Positions 1-11,156 are shown, counted from the first letter of the stretch. The stretch: 64,000 nucleotides of DNA from Rhizobium sp. BK251 (GCF_004345245.1 NZ_SLUQ01000004.1:556331-620330), one strand, 5' to 3'. Numbers and translations: made by a program. The notes: generated by a model from the sequence alone, not told the origin.

Positions 1-510
1 CTGATAGGCAAAGAGGCGCGCAGGCGCTTGGTCGGGAGTTCCGTGGCCCGCGATCATGTAGGTCGCGACCGTCCAGGGTGCTCCACAGAAGCCGAGAAGA
101 GTGGTCTCCTCGGGTAGCTCGGCGCGCAGGCGCCGCACAGTCTCCATGACAGGTGCGAGATGTGTGAGCACGCCGTCGGCCTTCAATGCACGAATTCCGT
201 CTTCATCGATCGGATCGAGCTCCGGCCCATGGCCTTCGGTGAAACGCACATTCCTTTTCAAGGCATCAGGAATGACGAGAATATCCGAGAAGAGAATGGC
301 GGCGTCAAAGCCGTAGCGGCGGATCGGCTGGAGGGTGACCTCGACCGCATGCTCCGGCGAATAACAGAGGTCGAGGAAACTTCCGACCCTCGCACGCGTC
401 TCCCTGTATTCGGGAAGATAGCGTCCCGCCTGCCTCATAAGCCAGACCGGCGGCACCGCAAGGCTCTCTCCTTCCAGCACCCTGATTACCTTCCGGCGAA
501 TTCCACTCAA
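1..510 (-). CDS. hemE: Uroporphyrinogen decarboxylase, N-terminal part (cut by window edge)
   Basis: Cytosolic enzyme of haem biosynthesis that removes four carboxyl groups from uroporphyrinogen III to give coproporphyrinogen III. The visible 170 residues read in one frame to base 1, about half of the usual length near 340. The signature [11 protein letters not shown] lies at residues 26-36 and the substrate-binding FSDIL, with its key Asp, at 74-78; GFCGAPWT follows later. I chose the TTG at 508-510 because an AGGGA ribosome site sits just upstream and no in-frame ATG precedes the conserved block. In Caulobacter and Sinorhizobium hemE borders the chromosomal origin, which fits the DnaA-box region next to it here. 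Identity is very secure; the C-terminal half is outside the window. Confidence 0.95.
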   Translation of the reverse strand, partial: MSGIRRKVIRVLEGESLAVPPVWLMRQAGRYLPEYRETRARVGSFLDLCYSPEHAVEVTLQPIRRYGFDAAILFSDILVIPDALKRNVRFTEGHGPELDPIDEDGIRALKADGVLTHLAPVMETVRRLRAELPEETTLLGFCGAPWTVATYMIAGHGTPDQAPARLFAYQ

Positions 511-908
511 GTCGTCGTTCCCTAAATAAAACAAAGGATATTTAAAAGGTTTCTATTTCTTAGAGTCGGTGTCTATCAAGGATTAAAATCAGACCACGTC
601 CCATCCCCAGAAGCCTTGATTGCAGACGCTCGTCGAATGCAAAAGCGTGAATTTGCGCTAACTCAGGTGAAGATAGAATTTATCGTTTGATTTCCGAGCT
701 TTAAATGATGGTCAAATTGACGCTGCCTGGGGACAGGCTGTGGACAGATAACGGAAAGACAAAAGCTTTCCACATTTACGAAAAGTCCTCGTGCCGCCGT
801 CCCGAAAATCGCGAATGTGGAAAAACCGCGACTTTTCCCCTTGCCTTGGAAGGCGGCCGGCCATTAGCTCTCCTCGTCCCGCCTTATCAACAGATGACGG
901 AAAATAGC
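511..908. other. oriC: Probable chromosomal replication origin (oriC) between hemE and ppsR
   Basis: A 398-bp gene-free region between divergent hemE and ppsR. The hemE side (about 521-600) is AT-rich, a plausible unwinding element. The ppsR side carries four 9-mers close to the DnaA box TTATCCACA: 739-747 (reverse strand, 7/9), 766-774 (CTTTCCACA, 7/9), 816-824 (reverse strand TTTTCCACA, 8/9) and 884-892 (TTATCAACA, 8/9). One GANTC site (CcrM methylation) lies at 563-567. In Caulobacter and S. meliloti the origin is next to hemE, so position and motif content agree. I see no TTAA-N7-TTAA CtrA box. No supported gene lies here; a longer reading of the ppsR frame from 705 would run through the boxes but lacks conservation. 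The role is inferred. Confidence 0.7.
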
Positions 909-1730
909 GTGGAGAACCGGACGAACTTCTTCCATCTGCATCTGATTTCTGACTCTACCGGCGAGACTCTCATCTCCGCCGGCCGTGCGGCCTCCGCGCA
1001 ATTCCAGTCGAGCCAGCCGATCGAGCATGTCTATCCGCTCGTTCGCAATCGCAGGCAGCTATTGCCTGTGCTTCAGGCGATCGACGAAGAGCCCGGTATC
1101 GTCCTCTATACGATCGTTGACCGGGAGCTTGCCGATCTTATCGATGAGCGTTGCCGCGAGATGGGTGTGCCTTGCGTCAATGTGCTCGAGCCGGTGATGA
1201 ACGTCTTCCAGACCCATCTCGGTGCACGCTCGAGCCGTCGCGTGGGTGCCCAGCACGTGATGAATGCCGATTACTTCGCTCGCATCGAGGCGCTCAATTT
1301 CACTATGGATCATGACGACGGCCAGATGCCCGACGATTATAATGACGCCGACGTCGTCATCATTGGCATCAGCCGCACGTCGAAGACGCCGACCAGCATC
1401 TACCTCGCCAATCGTGGCATCAAGACTGCGAACATACCGATTGTGTCTGGCGTGCCGCTCCCGGAAGGCCTTTTCGCAACAACAAAGCCGCTTATCGTCG
1501 GGCTCGTCGCGACGACAGACCGCATCTCGCAGGTGCGTGAGAACCGCATTCTCGGAACGGTGACGGGTTTTGACACGGGTCACTATACGGATCGCGCCGC
1601 GATCGCCGAGGAACTGAAATACGCCCGCTCACTCTGCGCACGTCACAACTGGCCGATCATCGACGTCACCCGGCGGTCGATCGAGGAAACGGCTGCGGCG
1701 ATCGTTGCGCTTCGGCCCAAGCTGCGCTAG
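909..1730 (+). CDS. ppsR: Pyruvate, phosphate dikinase regulatory protein (kinase/pyrophosphorylase)
   Basis: DUF299-family bifunctional serine/threonine kinase and pyrophosphorylase. It inactivates pyruvate phosphate dikinase or PEP synthetase by ADP-dependent phosphorylation and reactivates it by phosphate-dependent removal, so it controls PEP supply. The 273-residue product starts with the typical block ending ISDSTGET at residues 13-20 and carries the P-loop-like GISRTSKT at 153-160. Starts at 705 (longer frame) and 894 (ATG) are possible; the GTG at 909 is preferred because GGAAAA lies a few bases upstream and the family begins at [12 protein letters not shown]. It is the first gene of the rightward replichore beside the putative oriC. 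PckA, a second PEP enzyme, lies elsewhere in the window. It is named from the family; the true target enzyme is not in the window. Confidence 0.9.
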   Translation: MENRTNFFHLHLISDSTGETLISAGRAASAQFQSSQPIEHVYPLVRNRRQLLPVLQAIDEEPGIVLYTIVDRELADLIDERCREMGVPCVNVLEPVMNVFQTHLGARSSRRVGAQHVMNADYFARIEALNFTMDHDDGQMPDDYNDADVVIIGISRTSKTPTSIYLANRGIKTANIPIVSGVPLPEGLFATTKPLIVGLVATTDRISQVRENRILGTVTGFDTGHYTDRAAIAEELKYARSLCARHNWPIIDVTRRSIEETAAAIVALRPKLR

Positions 1731-1763
1731 GCGCATGCGAGCAGCAATCGCTTTGGAGATCTC

Positions 1764-2363
1764 ATGACGCTGTCCCTCATCCTTGCTTCCTCGAGTCCCT
1801 TTCGCCGGATGCTGATGGAAAATGCCGGCCTTGCCTTTGCGGCGGTGCGCGCGCAAATCGATGAGCGGGCGATAGAGGCGCCGCTCGAGCGCGATGGAGC
1901 GACACCGGATGCGGTTGCCCTGGTGCTCGCCAAGGCAAAGGCCAAGGAAGTGAGCGATCGCTTTTCCGGCGCGCTCGTCATAGGCTCCGACCAGACGATG
2001 TCTCTCGGCGAGACCGTTTTCCACAAGCCGCAGAATCTGATGGAGGCGGAAAACCACCTTCTGGCACTTTCGGGAAAGACGCATCGCCTGAACAGTGCCA
2101 TCGCCCTGGCAAAGGACGGCGACATCATCTGGGAGCATCTCTCCCATGCGGAACTGACGATGAGACCGCTGTCCCGTCAGTTCATCGGCCGCTATCTCAG
2201 CCGTGTCGGGGAGAAGGCCTTTGCCAGCGTCGGCGCCTACCAGCTCGAGAGCGAGGGCATTCAGTTGTTTTCGGCGATCAACGGCGACTACTTCACGATA
2301 TTGGGGCTGCCGATGCTTCCGCTTCTCGGGAAGCTGCGCGAACTGGATATGATTGATGGATGA
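1764..2363 (+). CDS. maf: Maf-family nucleotide pyrophosphatase
   Basis: A 199-residue house-cleaning enzyme of the Maf/Ham1-like superfamily that hydrolyses non-canonical or modified nucleoside triphosphates to monophosphates. The N-terminus [11 protein letters not shown] (residues 4-14) is the family signature, followed by IDER and the catalytic region IGSDQTM, with the usual C-terminal Y-shaped block (GAYQLES). The N-terminal pattern resembles YceF-type Maf proteins (7-methyl-GTP) slightly more than the YhdE type, but that subdivision is a guess. GGAG lies about 7 nt before the ATG at 1764. The stop overlaps the next start by 8 nt, so maf, aroE, coaE and dnaQ form one translationally coupled run. 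The stop codon also forms the left end of a parS-like site. Confidence 0.92.
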   Translation: MTLSLILASSSPFRRMLMENAGLAFAAVRAQIDERAIEAPLERDGATPDAVALVLAKAKAKEVSDRFSGALVIGSDQTMSLGETVFHKPQNLMEAENHLLALSGKTHRLNSAIALAKDGDIIWEHLSHAELTMRPLSRQFIGRYLSRVGEKAFASVGAYQLESEGIQLFSAINGDYFTILGLPMLPLLGKLRELDMIDG

Positions 2364-3219
2364 TTCACGTGAAACATCCGGCCTGCCGCACGCCTTCGTC
2401 ACAGGCTACCCGATCAAGCATTCGCGTTCGCCGTTGATCCATGGCTACTGGCTGCGCAAGTTTGGATTGGCCGGTACCTACCGTGCCCATGAGGTGTCGC
2501 CGGCGGATTTCCCCGCATTCATCGCATCGCTGAAGGACGGCTCCGCCGGATTCCGGGGCGGCAACGTCACGATACCGCACAAGGAGGCCGCCTTCCGCCT
2601 AGCGGATCGACCGGACGAACTTTCGGAAGAGCTCGGGGCTGCCAATACACTCTGGCTGGAAGACGGCCGGCTCAGCGTCACGAATACGGACGGACGCGGC
2701 TTCGTTGCCAATCTCGACGAACGCAGCCCCGGTTGGGATAGGTCCAGCTCGGCAGTTATCTTCGGCGCCGGTGGCGCAAGCCGCGCGGTCATCCAGGCGG
2801 TGCGCGATCGCGGCGTCAATGATATCCACGTCGTCAACCGGACGGTTGAGCGAGCCCGCGAATTGGCGGACCGATTTGGTCCGCATGTTCACGCGCATCC
2901 CGTCGGCGCGCTCAATGAAGTGATGGCCGGCGCCGGCCTTTTCGTGAACACAACATCGCTCGGCATGGATGGTGGTGAAGTCCCGAGCATAGATTTCTCG
3001 CCGATGATGAGCGGGGCAGTCGTCACCGACATCGTCTATGTGCCACTGAAGACGCCGCTGCTTTCCCAGGCAGAAGAACAGGGCTTTGCGATCGTCGACG
3101 GTCTCGGCATGCTCCTGCATCAGGCTGTACCTGGTTTTGAAAAATGGTTCGGCAGGAGACCGGTTGTAGACGAGGCGCTGCGTAGCCTCGTCATCGCGGA
3201 TATGGATAGACACCCATGA
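2356..3219 (+). CDS. aroE: Shikimate dehydrogenase
   Basis: NADPH-dependent reduction of 3-dehydroshikimate to shikimate in the chorismate pathway (cytosol). The 287 residues show the shikimate-binding SRSP at 23-26, catalytic Lys76 in NVTIPHKE, catalytic Asp112 in NTDG, and the Rossmann loop GAGGASRA at 137-144. Length is normal for bacterial AroE. The ATG at 2356 is preferred over an in-frame TTG three bases earlier. Codons 3-7 of the gene overlap a 15/16 parS-like sequence at 2361-2376, so this start region may be under dual constraint. It overlaps maf by 8 nt and its stop overlaps coaE by 4 nt. Confidence 0.96.
   Translation: MDDSRETSGLPHAFVTGYPIKHSRSPLIHGYWLRKFGLAGTYRAHEVSPADFPAFIASLKDGSAGFRGGNVTIPHKEAAFRLADRPDELSEELGAANTLWLEDGRLSVTNTDGRGFVANLDERSPGWDRSSSAVIFGAGGASRAVIQAVRDRGVNDIHVVNRTVERARELADRFGPHVHAHPVGALNEVMAGAGLFVNTTSLGMDGGEVPSIDFSPMMSGAVVTDIVYVPLKTPLLSQAEEQGFAIVDGLGMLLHQAVPGFEKWFGRRPVVDEALRSLVIADMDRHP
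2361..2376. other. parS: parS-like ParB-binding site (15/16) inside the start of aroE
   Basis: TGATTCACGTGAAACA matches the widely conserved parS consensus TGTTTCACGTGAAACA at 15 of 16 positions, including the whole CACGTG core. It lies about 1.5 kb from the putative oriC, where ParB centromere sites cluster in most bacteria. It overlaps the maf stop and the first aroE codons. ParB binding is inferred from the motif; the parAB genes are not in the window. Confidence 0.7.
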
Positions 3220-3827
3220 TCCGCATCGGCCTGACTGGATCCATCGGCATGGGCAAGTCGACCACCGCGAAGCTCTTTGCGGAGGAGGGGGTTCCCGTCA
3301 ACGATGCCGATGCGGTGGTTCACGATCTCTATGCCGGCGAGGCGGCGCCGCTGATCGAGCGGGCCTTTCCGGGGACGACGACGAACGGCGCGGTTGACCG
3401 CAAGGCACTCTCGGAACGTCTGGCGACAAGGGCCGACGGCTTCCAGCGGCTCGAGGCGATCGTCCACCCTTTGGTGCGCCGCCGCGAACAGGAGTTCCTG
3501 AGCAAGCAGCGCGACGCGGCTGCCGACATAGTGGTGCTCGATATCCCGCTGCTTTTCGAAACGGGCGCGGTCGAAAGGGTCGACGTTATCGTCGTCGTCA
3601 CCTGTGATCCACAGATTCAGCGGCAGCGTGTGCTTGCGCGACCGGGCATGACGGAGCCAAAATTCCAGATGATTCTCGCCCGCCAGACACCGGATGCGGA
3701 AAAGCGGGCGCGGGCCGACTATATCATCGATACCGGTCACGGCATCGCGGCCGCGCGAGCGGAGGTGCGCAACATCCTGGCGGATCTGCGGCGCCGGACA
3801 ATGGAAGGAACGCCTCGGAATGCGTGA
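3216..3827 (+). CDS. coaE: Dephospho-CoA kinase
   Basis: Last step of coenzyme A synthesis: ATP-dependent phosphorylation of the 3'-hydroxyl of dephospho-CoA. The 203-residue protein opens with the P-loop GSIGMGKST (residues 8-16), then the NDAD motif that binds the acceptor, and the lid region ending in RQTP. The size is typical. The ATG at 3216 overlaps the aroE stop by 4 nt (ATGA), and its own stop overlaps dnaQ by 8 nt. The first CoA-pathway enzyme, CoaA, is also in this window but far away in the his operon. Confidence 0.96.
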   Translation: MIRIGLTGSIGMGKSTTAKLFAEEGVPVNDADAVVHDLYAGEAAPLIERAFPGTTTNGAVDRKALSERLATRADGFQRLEAIVHPLVRRREQEFLSKQRDAAADIVVLDIPLLFETGAVERVDVIVVVTCDPQIQRQRVLARPGMTEPKFQMILARQTPDAEKRARADYIIDTGHGIAAARAEVRNILADLRRRTMEGTPRNA

Positions 3828-4530
3828 GATCATATTCGATACGGAAACCACAGGTCTGGATAGTCGGACCGACAGGATCATCGAAATCGGCGGTATCGAA
3901 CTCATCAACCATTTCCCGACGGGACGCAGCCTCCATCTCTACGTTAGTCCCGGCGACCAGAAGGTTCATCCGGATGCGCTTGCCGTTCACGGCATCACGG
4001 ACGAGTTCCTGAAGGACAAGCCGCCCTTCGCGGACATTGTCGAGGAGTTGCTTGGCTTCTTTGAAGGCGCGAAGTGGATCGCGCACAATGCGACCTTCGA
4101 CATGGGCTTCATAAACGCGGAATTCGCCCGGCTCGGGCTTCCACCGATCCTGCCCGACATGGTGACGGATACCCTTTCGCTTGCCCGTCGCAAGCATCCA
4201 ATGGGGCCGAACTCGCTCGATGCGCTCTGCCGCCGCTATGGTATCGACAATTCGCATCGCACCAAGCACGGCGCCTTGCTCGACTCGGAGCTGCTTGCCG
4301 AGGTCTATATCGAGATGATCGGCGGTCGTCAGACCGCTCTCGGTCTGGCGACGGTCAGCGCAAACCGGGCGGGAGTGGATACTGTGGACGACGATGCGGC
4401 CGGTGCGATCCTGGTTCGGCCGGAGCCCCTCGCGCCACGTCTGACGACGATCGAGCGCGCGGCTCATGATGCGCTTGTTGCAAAGCTGGGCGAGAAGGGC
4501 ATCTGGGCGAAATATGGCCGGCAGAATTGA
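3820..4530 (+). CDS. dnaQ: DNA polymerase III epsilon subunit (3'-5' proofreading exonuclease)
   Basis: Proofreading subunit of the replicative polymerase core. The 236-residue DEDDh exonuclease keeps all acidic residues: Asp7 and Glu9 in FDTETTG (Exo I), Asp94 in HNATFD (Exo II), and His150 plus Asp155 in the HGALLD block (Exo III). The C-terminal tail after about residue 170 would carry the link to the alpha subunit. The ATG at 3820 is used rather than an upstream start, since upstream sequence is coaE coding and conservation begins at MREIIFDTE. It is last in the maf-aroE-coaE-dnaQ run and is followed at once by a GC-rich hairpin. Confidence 0.96.
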   Translation: MREIIFDTETTGLDSRTDRIIEIGGIELINHFPTGRSLHLYVSPGDQKVHPDALAVHGITDEFLKDKPPFADIVEELLGFFEGAKWIAHNATFDMGFINAEFARLGLPPILPDMVTDTLSLARRKHPMGPNSLDALCRRYGIDNSHRTKHGALLDSELLAEVYIEMIGGRQTALGLATVSANRAGVDTVDDDAAGAILVRPEPLAPRLTTIERAAHDALVAKLGEKGIWAKYGRQN

Positions 4531-4533
4531 AAA

Positions 4534-4554
4534 GCCCGGGCTTTTGGCCCGGGC
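4534..4554. terminator. Hairpin terminator between convergent dnaQ and secB
   Basis: GCCCGGG at 4534-4540 pairs with CCCGGGC at 4548-4554 (extendable by one C-G pair) around a short T-rich loop. On the minus strand the hairpin is followed by TTTT, so it fits best as the secB terminator, but it also ends dnaQ. Confidence 0.8.
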
Positions 4555-4581
4555 GAAACTCTGTTCGGCTTTTGCACTTGA

Positions 4582-5064
4582 TCAGTTCGGCACAGCCTGA
4601 ACTTTTGCGCGAGCCTGTTCCTCGGCGACGCGCTGCGTAAACATCTGCGCGAAATCGATCGGGTCGATCATCAGCGGCGGGAAGCCGCCATTGCGCGTGA
4701 CATCGGCAATGATCTGGCGCGCAAAGGGGAAGAGCATGCGCGGGCACTCGATGAAGAGAACCGGCAGCATGTGCTCCTGCGGAAAGCCAGTGATGCGAAA
4801 CACGCCGCCGTAGACGAGCTCGGTGTGGAAGACGATCTTGTCGCCATCCTTGGCTTCGGCAGTCAGCGAAAGCACGACGTCGAAATCCGATTCCGACAGC
4901 GGGTTCGCGTTGACATTGACGTTGATGTTGATTGCCGGCGCCTTGTCCCTGGCCTGCAACGAGCGCGGAGCACCAGGATTTTCGAAGGAAAGGTCCTTGG
5001 TGTACTGGGCAAGAATTGTCAGGCTTGGGCTCGTGGCGCCATTGTTTGTGTTTTCATTGGCCAT
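4582..5064 (-). CDS. secB: Protein-export chaperone SecB
   Basis: Homotetrameric cytosolic chaperone that keeps Sec-dependent preproteins unfolded and delivers them to SecA. The 160-residue product has the alphaproteobacterial N-terminus (an Asn/Thr-rich leader), then the conserved [16 protein letters not shown] block, the NVNVNANP strand, and the C-terminal [11 protein letters not shown] motif. The ATG at 5064 is preceded by a good GAGGAAAA ribosome site. It is downstream of fxsA on the same strand with a 103-bp gap, and convergent with dnaQ. Confidence 0.96.
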   Translation of the reverse strand: MANENTNNGATSPSLTILAQYTKDLSFENPGAPRSLQARDKAPAININVNVNANPLSESDFDVVLSLTAEAKDGDKIVFHTELVYGGVFRITGFPQEHMLPVLFIECPRMLFPFARQIIADVTRNGGFPPLMIDPIDFAQMFTQRVAEEQARAKVQAVPN

Positions 5065-5167
5065 AGGCTTTTCCTCGCGGCTTTATGGTGTGCCGCCATC
5101 TAACATCTCGTATCGGCGCTTACAACCCTTGCGGCGCCGCCCTGGCATGCGACGGGTGCGAAGCGCC

Positions 5168-5683
5168 TCAATCCTCGATCTGCTTCCGGTCCGACCAGGG
5201 CGAGTTCTTCTTGTTTGCCTCGCGATGATAGTCGCTTTCATCGAGATCGACCACCGGCCCGCTGCCTCCCTCCCGACTGGCCGGTCCGCACTGAGCGGCA
5301 TTGCCGAACGGTCCGGCGGAGCCCAGTATAACGATCCGGCGGCTCAAATGCTTCCATGCGAGGTCGCGCACGAGCGGAATGAAGAGAAGAATACCGAGTA
5401 TATCGGACAGGAAGCCAGGGATGATCAGGAGGAAGGCGGCAATCACGATCATCGCGCCATGGATGATGTCGCGACCCGGCACGGCGCCGTTGCGGCTTTC
5501 GACTGCGATGCGGCGCAGAATGCCAGGTCCTTGCAGGCGCAGAAGTGCGATTCCGACGAAGACGCTCAGAATGACGAGGCCGAGTGTCGCCCAAAGGCCG
5601 ACCGCACGGCCCACGATAACGAAGCCCGCGATCTCGGCCAGCGGCATCAGCATCACGGCGATCGGAAAGAGTGAGAAGCGCAT
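5168..5683 (-). CDS. fxsA: FxsA-family inner-membrane protein
   Basis: FxsA-type integral membrane protein; in E. coli its overproduction relieves phage T7 exclusion by the F plasmid, while the normal role is unknown. The 171 residues hold about four hydrophobic stretches (roughly 7-30, 32-48, 78-97 and the adjoining segment) around the conserved GxxLLRxQG-like loop (ALLRLQGPGIL), then a hydrophilic tail after residue about 120. It is divergent from the TimA-like gene and upstream of secB. Family membership is clear, function is not. Confidence 0.85.
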   Translation of the reverse strand: MRFSLFPIAVMLMPLAEIAGFVIVGRAVGLWATLGLVILSVFVGIALLRLQGPGILRRIAVESRNGAVPGRDIIHGAMIVIAAFLLIIPGFLSDILGILLFIPLVRDLAWKHLSRRIVILGSAGPFGNAAQCGPASREGGSGPVVDLDESDYHREANKKNSPWSDRKQIED

Positions 5684-5704
5684 CGGTCCGTCCTATCGGT
5701 CTGC

Positions 5705-5725
5705 GGCCCGCTTTCGGGCCTTTTT
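5705..5725 (+). terminator. Terminator-like hairpin in a divergent intergenic region
   Basis: GGCCCG (5705-5710) and CGGGCC (5715-5720) flank a CTTT loop and are followed by five T residues on the plus strand. The neighbours are divergent (fxsA left, TimA-like right), so no annotated plus-strand gene ends here. It may end a short unannotated transcript or act as an attenuator before the TimA-like gene. Confidence 0.4.
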
Positions 5726-5827
5726 CATCATGCTCGCCAAAGATATGGCAAGGCTATTTGAATGATTGGTATATGCGGACTATATGGGAGTAGAAACGGG
5801 AAATGTTAACAGCGGTTGCGGGACGAC

Positions 5828-6532
5828 ATGGGTTCTAATGACTTCATCACTCTGTTTTTTCTGGTGGCGGCGGTACTGATCTTCCTCCAGCTCCGCAGCG
5901 TCCTCGGCCGCCGCACGGGAAATGAGAAGCCTCCACGCGATATTTTCAGCCCGCGCGATGCTGCCGGTGCGCCGGATGGCGCCGAAGCCGGCAAGGTCGT
6001 CACCTTGCCGCGCCGTGATTCGACAGGTGAGGAGGAGGACCGCTTCGCTGCAGTCGACTCCTTCGCCAAACCCGGAACGCCGCTTAACGAATCGTTGCGC
6101 AACCTCAGCAGGGTCGATCCGGCCTTCAACCCGAAGGAATTCGTGGACGGCGCCCGCATGGCCTATGAGATGATCGTCATGGCATTTGCCGACGGCGACC
6201 GGAAGGCTTTGAAAAACCTGCTTTCCCGCGAAGTCTTCGACGGCTTCGACGCTGCTATTTCCGAGCGCGAGGCTCGCGGCGAGACGGTGAAGTCCACATT
6301 TGTGGGAATCGACAAGGCCGAGATCAGCAATGTCGAAGTCCGCGGTAGCGAGGCGCAGATCACCGTTCGCGTGGCCTCGCAGCTGATATCGGCGACATAT
6401 GACAAGGCCGGCACGCTCATCGAGGGTGATGCCGAGTCGGTCGCCGAGGTCAACGACCTCTGGATCTTTGTGCGTGATACCCGTTCTCGCGATCCCAACT
6501 GGAAATTGATGGCGACCGAATCGGAACAATGA
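5828..6532 (+). CDS. Tim44/TimA-family membrane-anchored adaptor protein
   Basis: The 234-residue protein has one N-terminal membrane helix (about residues 5-23), a variable charged linker, and a C-terminal Tim44-like domain from about residue 90 (the LxxLSRVDPAFNPKEF block onward). The mitochondrial relative tethers Hsp70 to the import channel; the bacterial TimA protein is thought to be a membrane adaptor with unclear partners. The ATG at 5828 begins MGSNDFITLFF and is chosen over a TTG 12 nt upstream. It overlaps mltA by 4 nt (ATGA) and so starts a coupled run that goes on to smr and the XRE gene. This order ends at gyrB. Confidence 0.85.
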   Translation: MGSNDFITLFFLVAAVLIFLQLRSVLGRRTGNEKPPRDIFSPRDAAGAPDGAEAGKVVTLPRRDSTGEEEDRFAAVDSFAKPGTPLNESLRNLSRVDPAFNPKEFVDGARMAYEMIVMAFADGDRKALKNLLSREVFDGFDAAISEREARGETVKSTFVGIDKAEISNVEVRGSEAQITVRVASQLISATYDKAGTLIEGDAESVAEVNDLWIFVRDTRSRDPNWKLMATESEQ

Positions 6533-7647
6533 GCGCCGGGCCACTTTTGGATTTTTCCCTCCGTCCCGTCAGCTTCGCAGACATGGAGGGGTGGAACGAT
6601 GATGATCCCTCCGATCTCTTTGGCGCTCTGGAGGCCTGTCGCCGCCATATTGCCGGCGTAAAGCCCTATAGGACCGGCGCTCTCGGCCTGACCGCCGACG
6701 ACTTGCTGCCATTGCTCGAGGCGGCAAGAGATCTCAATTCCCAAAGCGCCGATGAGGCGCGCGCCTTCTTTGAACGGAATTGCCAGCCCTTTCTGATCGC
6801 CCGAAAGGATGGCGAACGCGGTCTGGTGACGGCTTTTTACGAGCCGGAGATCGAGGTTTCGGACGGGCCGGACGTGAATTTTCGCTTTCCGATCTACCGT
6901 CGACCCGATGACCTCGTCGATATCGACGACAATAACCGCCCGGCGGAATTCGACCCCTCTTATGTTTTCGGGCTTCTTCGCGACGGAGTGATCTCGGAAT
7001 ATCCCGACCGCCGAACGATCGACGAAGGCTATCTCCAGGGACGCGGGCTGGAGATTGCTTGGGCGAAATCCAGGGTCGATCTCTTCTTTGTCCACGTCCA
7101 GGGAGCCGCGCGCCTTGCTTATCCCGATGGGCGCAGGGCGAGGATCACCTACGCAGCCAAGGCCGGCCATCCCTTTTCCGGCATCGGCAAGCACTTGATC
7201 GAACGCGGCGAGATCGACCCCGCCCGGATCTCGATGCAGGCGATCCGCGCCTGGCTCGCAGCCCACCCCGACAAGGTGGACGAGGTGCTTTGGCACAATC
7301 GCTCCTATATCTTTTTCCGCGAGACTCCTTTCCAGGAGGAAGACACGGGGCCCGTCGCGGCTGCCAAGGTGGCGCTGGTCGCCGGTCGGTCCCTTGCTGT
7401 CGATCGACTGATCCACACCTTCGGATATCCCTTCTTCATCCGCGCCGAGAGCCTGACGCATATCGGCGGCAGGCCGTTCCAGCGGCTGATGCTGGCGCTC
7501 GACACGGGCTCGGCGATCGTCGGGCCGGCCCGCGGCGACATCTTCACCGGCTCGGGCGACGCTGCCGGCGAACTGGCCGGCACGGTGCGCAACGAGGCCG
7601 ATTTCTACATTCTCATTCCGAAGGCCGCAGCCGCGAGGTTCGGCTGA
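6529..7647 (+). CDS. mltA: Membrane-bound lytic murein transglycosylase A
   Basis: Peptidoglycan lytic transglycosylase that cleaves the MurNAc-GlcNAc bond with formation of 1,6-anhydromuramic acid. The 372 residues contain the MltA barrel (LVTAFYEPEIEVS near 105, then the long insertion) and the C-terminal 3D domain with the DTGSAI and DIFTGSGDAA motifs that hold the catalytic Asp. No lipobox or clear signal peptide is seen at the N-terminus, unlike E. coli MltA. It overlaps the TimA-like gene by 4 nt and smr by 1 nt. The family is certain; how the protein reaches the periplasm is not obvious from the sequence. Confidence 0.92.
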   Translation: MSAGPLLDFSLRPVSFADMEGWNDDDPSDLFGALEACRRHIAGVKPYRTGALGLTADDLLPLLEAARDLNSQSADEARAFFERNCQPFLIARKDGERGLVTAFYEPEIEVSDGPDVNFRFPIYRRPDDLVDIDDNNRPAEFDPSYVFGLLRDGVISEYPDRRTIDEGYLQGRGLEIAWAKSRVDLFFVHVQGAARLAYPDGRRARITYAAKAGHPFSGIGKHLIERGEIDPARISMQAIRAWLAAHPDKVDEVLWHNRSYIFFRETPFQEEDTGPVAAAKVALVAGRSLAVDRLIHTFGYPFFIRAESLTHIGGRPFQRLMLALDTGSAIVGPARGDIFTGSGDAAGELAGTVRNEADFYILIPKAAAARFG

Positions 7648-8210
7648 TGGCAAAGGACAGGAAGCTCTCGTCGGAGGAACGAGTTCTCTGGGGCAAGGTC
7701 GCCCGCAGCACTCATCCGTTGCCCGACAAGAAGGGCGAAATGCAAGCCCTGGACGCCTTCCTGGTCGAGGTGGAAACGGAAATAATTCCGGAACGGCAAA
7801 AGGCCTCACCCGTTGCGGAGGAAGGCGGTTCCGCGATGCCGACCGGACAGAAGCAACCGGCGGGACAACATCATCCCTTCGAGCGCCCGGTGAAGCGCAA
7901 GCTTGCCAAGGGGCGCCTGGCTCTCGAAGCCCGTATCGACCTGCACGGGCTGATACAGAGCGAGGCGCACGCCATCCTGCTCGAATTCCTGGTGCGTGCG
8001 CACGAGCGTGGCCTGCGGCACGTGCTCGTCATCACCGGCAAGGGAAGCTCCATGGGCAGCGAAGGCGCACTGAAACGGGCCGTGCCGCTGTGGTTCGCGA
8101 AACCGGAATTCCGCTTCCTGATCTCGTCCTATGAGACGGCTGCGCATCATCACGGCGGCGAGGGCGCTCTCTACATCCGCCTGTCGCGGCAACGTGGAGC
8201 CAGGCTATGA
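7647..8210 (+). CDS. Smr-domain protein
   Basis: A 187-residue protein with a low-complexity N-terminal half (to about 90) and a C-terminal Smr (small MutS-related) domain: DLHG at 98-101, ITGKG at 129-133 and the C-terminal HGGEGALYIRL block. Stand-alone Smr proteins are nucleases acting on branched DNA or on collided ribosome-bound mRNA (SmrB type). Which applies here cannot be decided from sequence. The ATG at 7647 shares one base with the mltA stop, and the gene overlaps the XRE gene by 4 nt. Confidence 0.88.
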   Translation: MAKDRKLSSEERVLWGKVARSTHPLPDKKGEMQALDAFLVEVETEIIPERQKASPVAEEGGSAMPTGQKQPAGQHHPFERPVKRKLAKGRLALEARIDLHGLIQSEAHAILLEFLVRAHERGLRHVLVITGKGSSMGSEGALKRAVPLWFAKPEFRFLISSYETAAHHHGGEGALYIRLSRQRGARL

Positions 8211-8572
8211 CTCCTTTCGGCGAAGCGGTCCGCAGGCTGAGGCAGCGCAAGGGTGTCTCGCAGAAGGAAATGGCCGCCGCGATCGGCGTGTCGCCGGCCT
8301 ATCTTTCCGCCCTCGAGCACGGCAAGCGCGGAACCCCGAGTTTCGACCTGCTTCAGCGCATCGCGGGCTACTTCAACATCATCTGGGATGAAGCCGAGGA
8401 ATTGTTCCTTCTTGCCCGCGCTTCGGACCCCCGCGTGGTCATCGACACCTCGGGTCTGGCCCCGGAATATACGGCCTTCGCCAACCGTCTTGCGAGCCAG
8501 ATACGCCATCTCGATGCGCGCCACATAAGGGAACTTTCGAAGCTTCTGGAAAATGCCGCCAAGGGGGGCTGA
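8207..8572 (+). CDS. XRE-family helix-turn-helix regulator
   Basis: A 121-residue protein with an N-terminal Cro/C1-type helix-turn-helix (about residues 5-62; the VSQKEMAAAIGVSPAYLSAL stretch is the HTH) and a short C-terminal helical region without a recognised ligand domain. The start overlaps smr by 4 nt (ATGA). It is the last gene before gyrB, 148 bp upstream. The target genes are unknown; autoregulation of its own operon or control of gyrB are both possible but unsupported. Confidence 0.85.
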   Translation: MTPFGEAVRRLRQRKGVSQKEMAAAIGVSPAYLSALEHGKRGTPSFDLLQRIAGYFNIIWDEAEELFLLARASDPRVVIDTSGLAPEYTAFANRLASQIRHLDARHIRELSKLLENAAKGG

Positions 8573-8620
8573 AAAGCGCCTTAATCCCCTGTTTTATGCC
8601 TTAATTCCAGGGGCGGGCGT

Positions 8621-8648
8621 TTGGAACTTCCTTCAAACTTCCTATATT
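8621..8648 (+). promoter_or_regulatory. Candidate gyrB promoter
   Basis: TTGGAA at 8621-8626 and TATATT at 8643-8648 are separated by 16 bp and lie about 70 bp before the gyrB start, downstream of the XRE stop. This is a reasonable housekeeping-sigma match but only from inspection. Confidence 0.4.
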
Positions 8649-8669
8649 CCGAACTGGAAAAACCGGTGA

Positions 8670-11156
<2,487 letters not shown>

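Noticed and set aside
705..908. Upstream extension of ppsR from an ATG at 705
   Set aside because: It would code through the DnaA boxes, has no ribosome site and adds residues unlike the family.
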